Source of the DNA: Sphingobium sp.
GTDB lineage: Bacteria > Pseudomonadota > Alphaproteobacteria > Sphingomonadales > Sphingomonadaceae
Length of the DNA stretch: 64,000 nt
Reading direction: 5' to 3'
Assembly (NCBI RefSeq): GCF_003248505.1
Contig: NZ_QFOA01000010.1
Coordinates: forward strand, 1-64,000
This document shows, in pieces, positions 18,893 through 26,395 of the stretch (position 1 is its first letter; every line of letters begins with the position of its first letter). A model generated the notes under the pieces. It did not search any database, was not told the origin of the DNA, and saw only the letters and a program-made list of their open reading frames with translations. The translations under genes and the position numbers were made by a program.

Positions 18893-20317
18893 TCAGTTAT
18901 TGTTGCCGTTGGTCCAGACCTTGACCTGCTGGTCGAGGTAGTTTTGCGTAGCCTTGAGCGTGGTGAGCCGCGTATCCATGGCCGCGTAGATCTTGGTCAG
19001 CCGGTCTTGGTAATCCGACATCTGCGTGTCGAGCTTCGCCAGCTGGTCGGTGAAGGACTTGGCCGTATCCTGGTAACGCTGCTGCAACAGCTTGAGCGGG
19101 CCGTTGTCGCGTTCGACATTGTCGCGCACGCTGTCCATCAGCTTGGACAGACCCGGATTGGCGGTCGTGGATGTCTGCGGATTGACCATGTTGGTCACGC
19201 CTTCGGGGTCCGCCTGCAACGCGGAGGTCAGCCGCGTGGTGTCGAGCGAGAGCGTGCCATCCCGGTTGGTGGTGATGCCGATGTCCGCCAAAGTGCGGAA
19301 ACTGCCCGTGCTGGCGAGCGGCGTGGAGGTCAGCGTCCCGAGCTGGCGCTGCATGTCGCGCACCGCCGACACGCCGTTCAGCACCCCGGCATTGGACGAA
19401 TCCGTCCCCTTGGCCGTGGCTGTCCCCAGTGCCTTCGACAGAGTGTTGAACGCGCTCACGAATTCCTTGAGCAGGTCCGCGATACCGGCGGTAGGCTGCG
19501 TCATCGACAGGGTCGTGCCGGTGTCGGGAGCCGAAACCTTTGCGATGTCGATCCGCACGAACGGGATCGCGCCGTCGATCGTGTTGCTCGCATATTCATA
19601 CTTTTGCCCGTCGAGCGTGATCTTCGCATTGAGGGGGTCGGACGTGCTGGTCATGGTCGACGGCGTGGCGCCATTGTCCCAGGCGAGGCCCTTCAGCACC
19701 GTGCCGTCGGCAGCGCCGGTGACGGCGAGCGTAAAATCGTTGTCGACGCCCGTTTCGCCCTTGAGCACCAGGCGTGTGCCCGACTGGTCGGTGACGACCC
19801 GCGCGGTGACGCCGCTGCCGCTGGCGTTGATCGATGCGGCGAGCCCGGAATAGCTGTTGTTGTTGAAATCGACCGTGATCGCCGTTTCCTTGCCGCCTGC
19901 GCCCTTGATCGTGAGCGTGCCGGTGCCGACCGCATCGCTGCTCTTCGCTCCAACCGCCGCGGTCGACGACAGGGCGCGCGCGGTGGCCAGCTGCTGCACC
20001 GACAGGCGCACTGGAAGGCCGCTGGGCGTGCCGCCGCTCAGCACCGATATGGTGGCGGTGGCCGGGTCGCTGCTGTTGGCGGTGCCGGTATAGTCTGAGC
20101 CCGACAACACCTCGCTCAGCGCATTGGCGAAGGTGTCGAGCGAACTGATCGCCGATCCGACCGCCGAGATGCGCGAATTGTTTAGCGTTTGCTGGTTGGT
20201 GATCGCCTGCTGCTTGGGATCGCGGGCGGCGCTGACCAGATTCTTGACGAGAGCGGACGTGTCCACGCCGGAACCCGCGCCGAGCGACGTCAAAATGCTG
20301 CTGCCTAACGTGGTCAT
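18893..20317 (-). CDS. fliD: flagellar filament cap protein FliD (HAP2)
   Basis: A 474-residue secreted protein that caps the filament and helps flagellin fold into place. The N-terminal export region SLGAGSGVDTSALVKNLV is typical, and the C-terminal coiled-coil region (about 400-465, with YQDRLTKIYAAMDTRLTTLK) matches the family. GAAAGGA precedes ATG 20317. It has its own sigma-28 promoter 23 bases upstream and is followed by fliS. Length is normal for the family. Confidence 0.93.
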   Translation of the reverse strand: MTTLGSSILTSLGAGSGVDTSALVKNLVSAARDPKQQAITNQQTLNNSRISAVGSAISSLDTFANALSEVLSGSDYTGTANSSDPATATISVLSGGTPSGLPVRLSVQQLATARALSSTAAVGAKSSDAVGTGTLTIKGAGGKETAITVDFNNNSYSGLAASINASGSGVTARVVTDQSGTRLVLKGETGVDNDFTLAVTGAADGTVLKGLAWDNGATPSTMTSTSDPLNAKITLDGQKYEYASNTIDGAIPFVRIDIAKVSAPDTGTTLSMTQPTAGIADLLKEFVSAFNTLSKALGTATAKGTDSSNAGVLNGVSAVRDMQRQLGTLTSTPLASTGSFRTLADIGITTNRDGTLSLDTTRLTSALQADPEGVTNMVNPQTSTTANPGLSKLMDSVRDNVERDNGPLKLLQQRYQDTAKSFTDQLAKLDTQMSDYQDRLTKIYAAMDTRLTTLKATQNYLDQQVKVWTNGNNN

Positions 20318-20339
20318 GGGGCCGTCCTTTCAGGAAGAT

Positions 20340-20366
20340 AGAACGGCCATATCGCGCAGACCTTTA
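20340..20366 (-). promoter_or_regulatory. sigma-28 (FliA) promoter for fliD-fliS
   Basis: On the minus strand TAAAGGTC (20366-20359), an 11-base spacer, and GCCGTTCT (20347-20340). This matches the sigma-28 pattern TAAAGNNN-N11-GCCGATAA in the -35 box and the first four bases of the -10 box. It lies directly upstream of the fliD ribosome binding site. Confidence 0.7.
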
Positions 20367-20398
20367 GGAAATATTGTCGTAAGGTCGCTCGGAACGGG

Positions 20399-20839
20399 TC
20401 ACAGGCTCCCGATCTGCTCCACCATGGCGCGCGACAGCTGCGCATGGGCGCTGTGGGCATAGGATGCGCGCTCGACGATCCGCTTCGCGACGGTTTCGGC
20501 ATGCTCCACCGCCTCGCGGCTGGCGGGCGGCAGCGGCACGAACACGAAGGGCCGTGGAATCACCTGTTCGGTCGCATCTTCGACGCTCATCGCGCCTGCA
20601 CCGAGGTCGGAGAGGATGGCGGCGACGCGCGCGTGGACCTCCACGAACTCGGCGACGCTGGCCAGGTCGCCGTCGCGCGGCGGGGCGGCGGCATCGGCCG
20701 ATACCGGCCGGGCCTGCGTTTCGGGGGCGTCGGTGACGCGAACGGCGGCCGCCGCCTTCACTGCCGGAACGGGAGCGACGGCCCGCACGACCGAACGGTC
20801 GACAGGCGCAATCTGTGTCCGCGATCTGAAATCGTCCAT
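20399..20839 (-). CDS. small protein of unknown function under a sigma-28 promoter
   Basis: A 146-residue protein with no domain I recognise and no signal peptide. The first half is rich in Ala, Val and Pro and looks flexible. The second half (about 85-146, containing SREAVEHAETVAKRIVERAS) looks helical. It lies between flhB and fliD on the same strand. A strong sigma-28 site ends 33 bases upstream of ATG 20839, and GAAAGG at 20853-20848 gives a ribosome binding site. An in-frame ATG at 20929 would start upstream of that promoter and is rejected. Likely a late flagellar accessory protein (inferred from promoter and position only), for example a chaperone or filament-related factor. Confidence 0.65.
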   Translation of the reverse strand: MDDFRSRTQIAPVDRSVVRAVAPVPAVKAAAAVRVTDAPETQARPVSADAAAPPRDGDLASVAEFVEVHARVAAILSDLGAGAMSVEDATEQVIPRPFVFVPLPPASREAVEHAETVAKRIVERASYAHSAHAQLSRAMVEQIGSL

Positions 20840-20871
20840 GGCGCGCAAACCTTTCAAGTCCCCGACAACCG

Positions 20872-20898
20872 ATAACGGATCGCCGCGAAAGGACTTTA
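20872..20898 (-). promoter_or_regulatory. sigma-28 (FliA) promoter before the unknown flagellar gene
   Basis: On the minus strand TAAAGTCC (20898-20891), an 11-base spacer, and TCCGTTAT (20879-20872). It is nearly identical to the fliC site (TAAAGCCC-N11-GCCGTTAT). The expected start of transcription is near 20865, leaving a leader of about 25 bases. Confidence 0.8.
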
Positions 20899-20985
20899 AG
20901 TCGTGAAAGACATTTTTAGAATGCGACAACGAAGTAGACAGCTAAAACATTGTTTTCGCGACGAAGTAAAATCGCTCTCATCTGT

Positions 20986-22131
20986 CTATTTCGCTGTCTC
21001 CTTTCGCCCCTCCGCGTCGAAGCGCAAGTCGTCAGGGACCGTGACGAAAGGCCGATCCATCTCGCTCGCCATGCGGTTCTGTACTCGAAAGACGAAAGCG
21101 AGGACCGTCGCGACCGCGACATACAGTCCCTCGTTGACAATCTGTCCGGCGCGGCTGGTGAAGTAGATGGCGCGCGCGAGTTCGGGATATTGGAGCACGG
21201 TCACGCCGTTGGTGTCGGCCAGTTCGCGGATCGCGGCGGCGATGGCGTCGCACCCGCGCGCGACAACGACCGGCGCGGCGTCCTGCCCGGGGCGATAGCG
21301 CAGCGCGACCGCAAAGTGCGTGGGATTGGTGAGGATCACGGTCGATTCGGCGACCGCCTTGCGCGTCGATCCGCTCAGCACCTCGAACTGGCGGCGACGG
21401 ATATGCCCCTTGAGTTCGGGCGAGCCTTCGCTTTCCTTGTGCTCGTCCTTCACTTCCTGCTTGCTCATGCCCAGACGCTTGGCGCGCTGCATGATCTGCG
21501 CGGGCACGTCGATTCCCGCGATCAGGAAAAGCCCGCCTGCCATGGCGAGGCAGGTGAAGATGAAGATGTCGCCCACATCGGCGATGGCGGAGGTGACGTT
21601 CGTCTTGCCAAGGCCGGCAATCTCCGCCAGCCGATCCCACAGGATCCACACGCCGATGCTGCCGAGCAGCAGCACCTTGGCGAGCGACTTCAAAAGCTCG
21701 ATGAGGCCCTGCATCCCGAAGATGCGCTTGAGCCCCGCGGCGGGATTGAGCTTTTCGGGCTTGGGCGCGAACGCCCCGGGCCGGAAGCCGAGCGATCCCA
21801 GCAAGGCGGGCGCGGCAATCGCGGCGAGGAAGGTCGCGAGCATCACGCCCGCCACCGGCAGCAGAATGCCCGCCAGCAGCGCAGCGCCGCGCCGCGCGGG
21901 GGAAAAGTCCACGATGTCGTCGCGGCGGAAACGCAACGCTTCGACCAGCATATGCTGCAACGCGTCGATCAGCGCGGGGCCGATCACCGCCATGCAACCG
22001 ATGCCCGCCATCACGACGAGCGCGGTGCCCAGTTCCCTGGACTGGAGAATGTCGCCCTTCTTGGCGGCATCCTGCAATTTCTTGGCTGTCGGCTTTTCGG
22101 TCTTTTCGCCGCCCTCGCTCCCGCCCGCCAT
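20986..22131 (-). CDS. flhB: flagellar export switch protein FlhB
   Basis: A 381-residue inner-membrane export-gate protein that sets substrate order (rod and hook first, filament later). Four hydrophobic segments lie in residues 35-205. The self-cleavage motif NPTH is at 269-272, intact. The N-terminal charged region KTEKPTAKKLQDA is typical. It follows fliR with a single base between them and is the last gene of the flbD-to-flhB run; I see no clear terminator after it. Confidence 0.96.
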   Translation of the reverse strand: MAGGSEGGEKTEKPTAKKLQDAAKKGDILQSRELGTALVVMAGIGCMAVIGPALIDALQHMLVEALRFRRDDIVDFSPARRGAALLAGILLPVAGVMLATFLAAIAAPALLGSLGFRPGAFAPKPEKLNPAAGLKRIFGMQGLIELLKSLAKVLLLGSIGVWILWDRLAEIAGLGKTNVTSAIADVGDIFIFTCLAMAGGLFLIAGIDVPAQIMQRAKRLGMSKQEVKDEHKESEGSPELKGHIRRRQFEVLSGSTRKAVAESTVILTNPTHFAVALRYRPGQDAAPVVVARGCDAIAAAIRELADTNGVTVLQYPELARAIYFTSRAGQIVNEGLYVAVATVLAFVFRVQNRMASEMDRPFVTVPDDLRFDAEGRKETAK

Positions 22132-22132
22132 G

Positions 22133-22915
22133 TCAGCGGCCCTCCGACAGGTCGCGCGCCTGTTCGAGGCCCGCCTTGAGCGAGGCGGTCATGCCTTCGG
22201 CCATGATCGGCACCCCGATCGCGAGCAGGACGAGGCCCGCCATCATCGCCATCGGCATCCCCACCGCAAAAAGGTTGAGCGACGGCGCGGCGCGCGACAG
22301 CATCCCCATCATGATCTGCACCAGGACGAGCGCGAAGGCGACCGGCAGCGCGACGGTGACGCCCGCGCCCAGCAGCGATCCGCCGAACTCGATCATGCGC
22401 CAGACGGTATCGTTCGACAGCAGCGCCGCGCCCGGCGGGATCGCGACATAGCTCTGCACGATGAAGCTCACCAGCAGCAGATGCCCGTCCATGCCGAGCA
22501 GCAGGAAGGTCGCGAGGATCGAGAGGAACTGCCCCACCGCCTGCGTCCCCTGCCCCGACGAGGGATCGACCATCGCGGCGAAATTGAGACCCATGGCGTT
22601 GCCGATCACTTCGCCCGCGACGAAGGCGGCGGCGTAGCCGATCTGCACCGCAAAACCCATGGCGAGGCCAGCGAGCACTTCGCCCGCAACCATCATGACC
22701 CCTTCGATGCTGGCGACACCGTCCTGCGGCAGCTGGATCGTGACGCTGTTGAGCGCGGCCAGCCCGAGCGCGAGCGCAAGGATGAGGCGCAACTGAAGCG
22801 GGACCGAGGGCGCGCCGAAGACGGGCGCCGCGATAAAGGCCGCGCCGGGCCGGATCATGGCGATCAGCCAGACCCACAGCTGCGTCTCGACGCCCGCGAA
22901 GCCCGGCGCGATCAT
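22133..22915 (-). CDS. fliR: flagellar export gate protein FliR
   Basis: A 260-residue polytopic inner-membrane protein of the type III export gate. It has about six hydrophobic segments, and the conserved N-terminal region (WLIAMIRPGAAFIAAPVFG) and MGFAVQIGYAAAFVAGEVIG stretch fit the family. It overlaps fliQ by four bases and precedes flhB. Confidence 0.94.
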   Translation of the reverse strand: MIAPGFAGVETQLWVWLIAMIRPGAAFIAAPVFGAPSVPLQLRLILALALGLAALNSVTIQLPQDGVASIEGVMMVAGEVLAGLAMGFAVQIGYAAAFVAGEVIGNAMGLNFAAMVDPSSGQGTQAVGQFLSILATFLLLGMDGHLLLVSFIVQSYVAIPPGAALLSNDTVWRMIEFGGSLLGAGVTVALPVAFALVLVQIMMGMLSRAAPSLNLFAVGMPMAMMAGLVLLAIGVPIMAEGMTASLKAGLEQARDLSEGR

Positions 22916-23184
22916 TGCAGCAGGTCCGGGATGCGCTCAAAGATTTCGCGGGTGAAGTCGGCGATCAGCACCATGATCGACCCGCCGAACAGCACCAGCA
23001 TCCCACCCACGACCAACAGTTTGGGAATGAAGCTCAATGTCTGTTCGTTGATGGATGTCGCGGCCTGCACCATGCCTATGACGAGACCCGCGATCAGCGC
23101 CGGGATCAGGACGGGCGCGGCCGCCAGCGCCGTGATCCACAGCGCCTGCTGCGCCAGACCCATGAAGAAGTCGGCGTTTTCCAT
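22912..23184 (-). CDS. fliQ: flagellar export gate protein FliQ
   Basis: A 90-residue inner-membrane protein with two hydrophobic segments, the expected size for FliQ. The central stretch VQAATSINEQTLSFIPK is the conserved loop of the family. It lies 17 bases after fliP and overlaps fliR by four bases. Confidence 0.95.
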   Translation of the reverse strand: MENADFFMGLAQQALWITALAAAPVLIPALIAGLVIGMVQAATSINEQTLSFIPKLLVVGGMLVLFGGSIMVLIADFTREIFERIPDLLQ

Positions 23185-23201
23185 GGCTCAGCGCCTGCGC
23201 C

Positions 23202-23993
23202 TCATGTCGCGAAAGACCCGGCGAGCGACCCCATGGTGAGCGCCCACCCGTCGACAAGCACGAACAGGAGCAGTTTGAAGGGCATGGATATGATGGTGGG
23301 CGAGAGCATCATCATGCCGAGCGCCATCAGCGTGGACGCGACGACGAGGTCGATGATGAGGAAAGGGAGAAAGATCATGAACCCGATCTGGAACGCGGTC
23401 TTGAGCTCGCTGGTGACGAAGGCGGGCAGGAGGATCGAGAAGGGGATGTCTTCGGGCGTGCGGAAGGCAGGCGCCTTGGCAAGGTTGGCGAACAGCTTGA
23501 GGTCGCTTTGCCGGGTCTGTTTGGTCATGAAGCCGTGCAGCACCCTGCCCGACCGCCCGACCGCTTCCTCGATGCTGATCTGCCCCTTGCCATAGGGGTC
23601 GAAGGCCTGCGCATTGATGGCGTCGACCGCCGGGCGCATGACGAACAGCGAGAGGAAGAGGGCCAGGCCCACCAGCACCTGATTGGGCGGCGTCTGTTGC
23701 AGCCCCAGCGCCTGGCGCAGCAGCGACAGGACGATGATGATGCGCGTGAAACTGGTCATCATGAGGATCAGCGACGGCAGCACCGTCAGCAGGCTCATGA
23801 GGATCAGGATTTGCAGCGACAGCGAGAGCGAGCGCCCGTCGCCCGACACCTGTCCGAGCGCGCGGGTCAGCGCGCCGCCATTGTCGACCGGCGCCGTGGG
23901 CGCTGCCGCCTGCGCCAAAGCCGGTTCCGCAAGGGCAAGGCCGGCGACGACGATCGCGCCGCCGATCAACCACAGCGTCGTCCTACCGGACAC
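23202..23993 (-). CDS. fliP: flagellar export gate protein FliP
   Basis: A 263-residue inner-membrane protein, with a cleavable N-terminal signal (ending EPALAQA) followed by four hydrophobic segments. Conserved stretches are MTSFTRIIIVLSLLRQALG, FLPFLIIDLVVAS and LGMMMLSP. I chose GTG 23993, which overlaps the end of fliO by 11 bases and has AAGG upstream; the in-frame ATG at 24080 would lie within fliO and add an Arg/Ser-rich tail. Confidence 0.93.
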   Translation of the reverse strand: MSGRTTLWLIGGAIVVAGLALAEPALAQAAAPTAPVDNGGALTRALGQVSGDGRSLSLSLQILILMSLLTVLPSLILMMTSFTRIIIVLSLLRQALGLQQTPPNQVLVGLALFLSLFVMRPAVDAINAQAFDPYGKGQISIEEAVGRSGRVLHGFMTKQTRQSDLKLFANLAKAPAFRTPEDIPFSILLPAFVTSELKTAFQIGFMIFLPFLIIDLVVASTLMALGMMMLSPTIISMPFKLLLFVLVDGWALTMGSLAGSFAT

Positions 23994-24249
23994 GGTAGGG
24001 GTCGCCTTCCGCGATCTTCTCGATCCGGTTGCGGGTGACGGCGACGAGGATCTTCTTCCCCTCGAACTCGACGACGGCAAGCTTGCCGAACGCGCCCATG
24101 GGAAGCGCCTCCAGCAGCTTGAGCGAACGGTCGCCCTGCCCCGCCCCGACCATGCCGGGCTGATATTTGCGCCACAGCCACAGGGCGCCGAACGCCATGC
24201 CGCCGACCAGCGGCAGGAGGATCAGCAGTTTGACGAAATACCAGACCAT
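23983..24249 (-). CDS. fliO: flagellar export protein FliO
   Basis: An 88-residue protein with one N-terminal membrane segment (residues 4-26) and a small cytosolic domain with SLKLLEALPMGAFGKLAVVEF, typical of short FliO. It assists assembly of the FliP ring. It follows fliN by 85 bases and overlaps fliP. Confidence 0.88.
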   Translation of the reverse strand: MVWYFVKLLILLPLVGGMAFGALWLWRKYQPGMVGAGQGDRSLKLLEALPMGAFGKLAVVEFEGKKILVAVTRNRIEKIAEGDPYRVR

Positions 24250-24334
24250 GAAAGGGCCGCCCGCTTGTCGTGGTTAATGCCTGTCGATTCGCGCTTTCCG
24301 CGCCCAAGGCAAGCGCAAAATCGCGCAGGCGCGA

Positions 24335-24670
24335 TCAGCCGCGGCGTTCGATGCCCGCCAGGCGGTTTTCGGTCGCGGCGATGTCGACGATGCGGATGCC
24401 ATAACGGCCATTGACCGTCACCACTTCCCCCTTCGCGATCAGCGCGCCGTTGACCATGATGTCGAGCAGGTCGTCGGCCTGCCGGTCCAGTTCCACGATG
24501 GAGCCTTCGGCAAGGTCCATCACCTCGGCAAGGCGCAGCGAGGTGGAGCCGACCTCCACCGACATGCGCACGGGAATGTCGGCCAGCAGCCTGAACTGGC
24601 GGTTGCTGGTCATCCGGCTGATCGGATCGTCGCCCCGCTCGATGCGGGGGGCTTCGCTCATGTCGCTCAT
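24335..24670 (-). CDS. fliN: flagellar motor switch protein FliN
   Basis: A 111-residue C-ring protein with one SpoA domain: LLADIPVRMSVEVGSTSLRLAEVM followed by GSIVELDR and the turn VNGALIAKGEVV (motifs given in pieces). It overlaps the end of fliM by four bases. FliN supports both switching and docking of the FliHI export complex. Confidence 0.95.
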   Translation of the reverse strand: MSDMSEAPRIERGDDPISRMTSNRQFRLLADIPVRMSVEVGSTSLRLAEVMDLAEGSIVELDRQADDLLDIMVNGALIAKGEVVTVNGRYGIRIVDIAATENRLAGIERRG

Positions 24671-25551
24671 TGGTCGGGTTCCTGTGCAAGCTTTTCGATC
24701 TGGAATGCGGCGCGGCCGTCCTGTTCGCCGATGCTGCCATGGGCGACGATGCGATTGCCCACGATCAGGGGCAGCGACCGGCCGATGGTGACGGGGATGA
24801 CGTCCCCGACCTTCAATTGCATGAGGTCGGCGATGGAGAGGTTAGGGCGCGCCACCACGGTGCGGGCGGGCAAGCGGATGTCGCGCATCCGCCGGGCGAT
24901 GCGCGTTTGCCAGACGGGATCGCGATGTTCCTCGTCGGCGGGGATGTTGGTGCCGGTCAGCGCCTCCACCGCGCGCAGGGCGGCCAGCGGGAAGAGGATG
25001 TCGACCGGCCATTCCTGATCGCGCGTCAGCGACACGGTGAAGCGCTGGAGCACCATCTGGTCGCCGGGCTGGGCGGCGGCGGCATATCCCACGCCGCTTT
25101 CGCGCAGGATGAGGCCGGAGTCGAGCGCAAGGATATCGGTCCAGGTTTCGACCAGCCGCGCGACGATCGAATCGGCGAGCCGGGCGATCAGGCGATCTTC
25201 GGTCGGGGTGAATTCGGTGCGCGCGGGCAGCGGGCGGTTGCCGATACCGCCGTAGAAACAGTCGACAAGGGTCGAGATCATGCCGGCGTCGAGGCGCAGC
25301 ATCATCTGCCCCTTGAGCGGCATCAGGCGATAGAGGGAGAGGCTGCAAAAGGTCGGCACGTCCGCCGACCAAGCGCCGAAATCGAGGACGCGGGTGTCCT
25401 GGGGCGCGACATGGGGGCGAACGCCCGCGATCGGTTCGACCAGCGCGCGGATTCGCCGTCCGAGCTTTTCCGCCAGCCGGTCAAGCCCCGACAGCATGAT
25501 CGGCGCCTGGCTTTCCCCGCGCCCGAAGGCGTAGGCCTGTACATCCGTCAT
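24667..25551 (-). CDS. fliM: flagellar motor switch protein FliM
   Basis: A 294-residue C-ring protein. The middle domain includes a GGIGN stretch, and the C-terminal SpoA domain includes LSIADLMQLKVGDVIP. The N-terminal CheY-binding motif LSQxEIDALL of classical FliM is not evident in the first residues (MTDVQAYAFGRGE), so CheY binding may differ. It starts a sub-block after a 141-base gap from fliL. Confidence 0.92.
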   Translation of the reverse strand: MTDVQAYAFGRGESQAPIMLSGLDRLAEKLGRRIRALVEPIAGVRPHVAPQDTRVLDFGAWSADVPTFCSLSLYRLMPLKGQMMLRLDAGMISTLVDCFYGGIGNRPLPARTEFTPTEDRLIARLADSIVARLVETWTDILALDSGLILRESGVGYAAAAQPGDQMVLQRFTVSLTRDQEWPVDILFPLAALRAVEALTGTNIPADEEHRDPVWQTRIARRMRDIRLPARTVVARPNLSIADLMQLKVGDVIPVTIGRSLPLIVGNRIVAHGSIGEQDGRAAFQIEKLAQEPDQ

Positions 25552-25692
25552 CTCGGTCCCCTGCCCTGTGCCGGATGATCGGGGAACGTCCCGATCCCTT
25601 TGCGGGCAGGCCTATAAAATAACGAAAATGGTAAAATTCCGGTTAATCCGGGATGAGAGGACCCGGCCCGGCAACCTGGCCGGGCGCGCCGC
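25552..25692 (-). other. fliL-fliM intergenic region with hairpin and AT-rich block
   Basis: The only sizeable gap in the fliE-flhB run. Just after the fliL stop the minus strand can fold CCCGGC / GCCGGG; there is no T tract. An AT-rich stretch about 25613-25645 (TTTTACCATTTTCGTTATTTT on the minus strand, in parts) could hold a housekeeping-type promoter for fliM onward. No sigma-54 or sigma-28 match was found. Confidence 0.35.
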
Positions 25693-26367
25693 CTACTGGA
25701 TCACGAAGTTCGTGAAATAGACGTTGTCGATGCCGCCATAGCCGGTCTTCTGCTTCAGCACGTCGTTCACAACACCGCGAATCTTCTGTTGCAGCATCTG
25801 CTTGCCCTTGGGCGTGTCGAGCACTTCCTGCGGCTGTTGCGCCAGCATCATCAGCACCTGGCTGCGGATCGGCATTTCATGCTGTTTGACCGACGCGATC
25901 ACGCGATAATCGTAATAGGTGGAGACCGCGATGCTGATTTGCGCGAAGGCATCGGTGTCCGACATGTTCGACGTGAAGGGCTGGGTAAGCTGGAAATAGG
26001 TCGCCTGATAGGCAGCGGGGTTGGCGGGCGTCGGCAGATCGATGCCCTTGCCGGGCGCGTGGCCGGGCGAGGGGGCATGGGCTTCGGGCGCAGCGCCGCC
26101 TTCGTGACCGCCCCCACCCTCGCCGCCACCGCCTGCCTCACCGGCCCAGCCATGCGCGGTCGCAACCGCCTGCGCATCCTCACCGGCGAGCACGAGCACC
26201 GGTTTGTTGGGGTCTTCCTTCGGGCCTTCCGCCTTGGGGCTGAAAAAACCGGCCGCATAAAGGCCGCCTGCCGCCCCGGCCCCGCCCACGACGACGCCGA
26301 GGACCAGCAGCAGGATCATTTTCATGCCCCCGCCCTTTTTCTTCTTGGCCTTCGGCTCTTCGCTCAT
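25693..26367 (-). CDS. fliL: flagellar basal-body protein FliL
   Basis: A 224-residue inner-membrane protein. A Lys-rich cytosolic start (KAKKKKGGG) and one membrane segment (about 16-40) lead into a periplasmic domain that includes TSNMSDTDAFAQISIAVSTYYD and ends FVIQ, as in FliL. FliL rings surround stators and support torque. Unusual here is a Gly/Glu/His-rich linker (GGGGEGGGGHEGG, around 84-96) between membrane and domain. It follows fliK by 28 bases. Confidence 0.93.
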   Translation of the reverse strand: MSEEPKAKKKKGGGMKMILLLVLGVVVGGAGAAGGLYAAGFFSPKAEGPKEDPNKPVLVLAGEDAQAVATAHGWAGEAGGGGEGGGGHEGGAAPEAHAPSPGHAPGKGIDLPTPANPAAYQATYFQLTQPFTSNMSDTDAFAQISIAVSTYYDYRVIASVKQHEMPIRSQVLMMLAQQPQEVLDTPKGKQMLQQKIRGVVNDVLKQKTGYGGIDNVYFTNFVIQ

Positions 26368-26395
26368 TGTGTCTGTCCCCTGGGATTAGCGTGGC

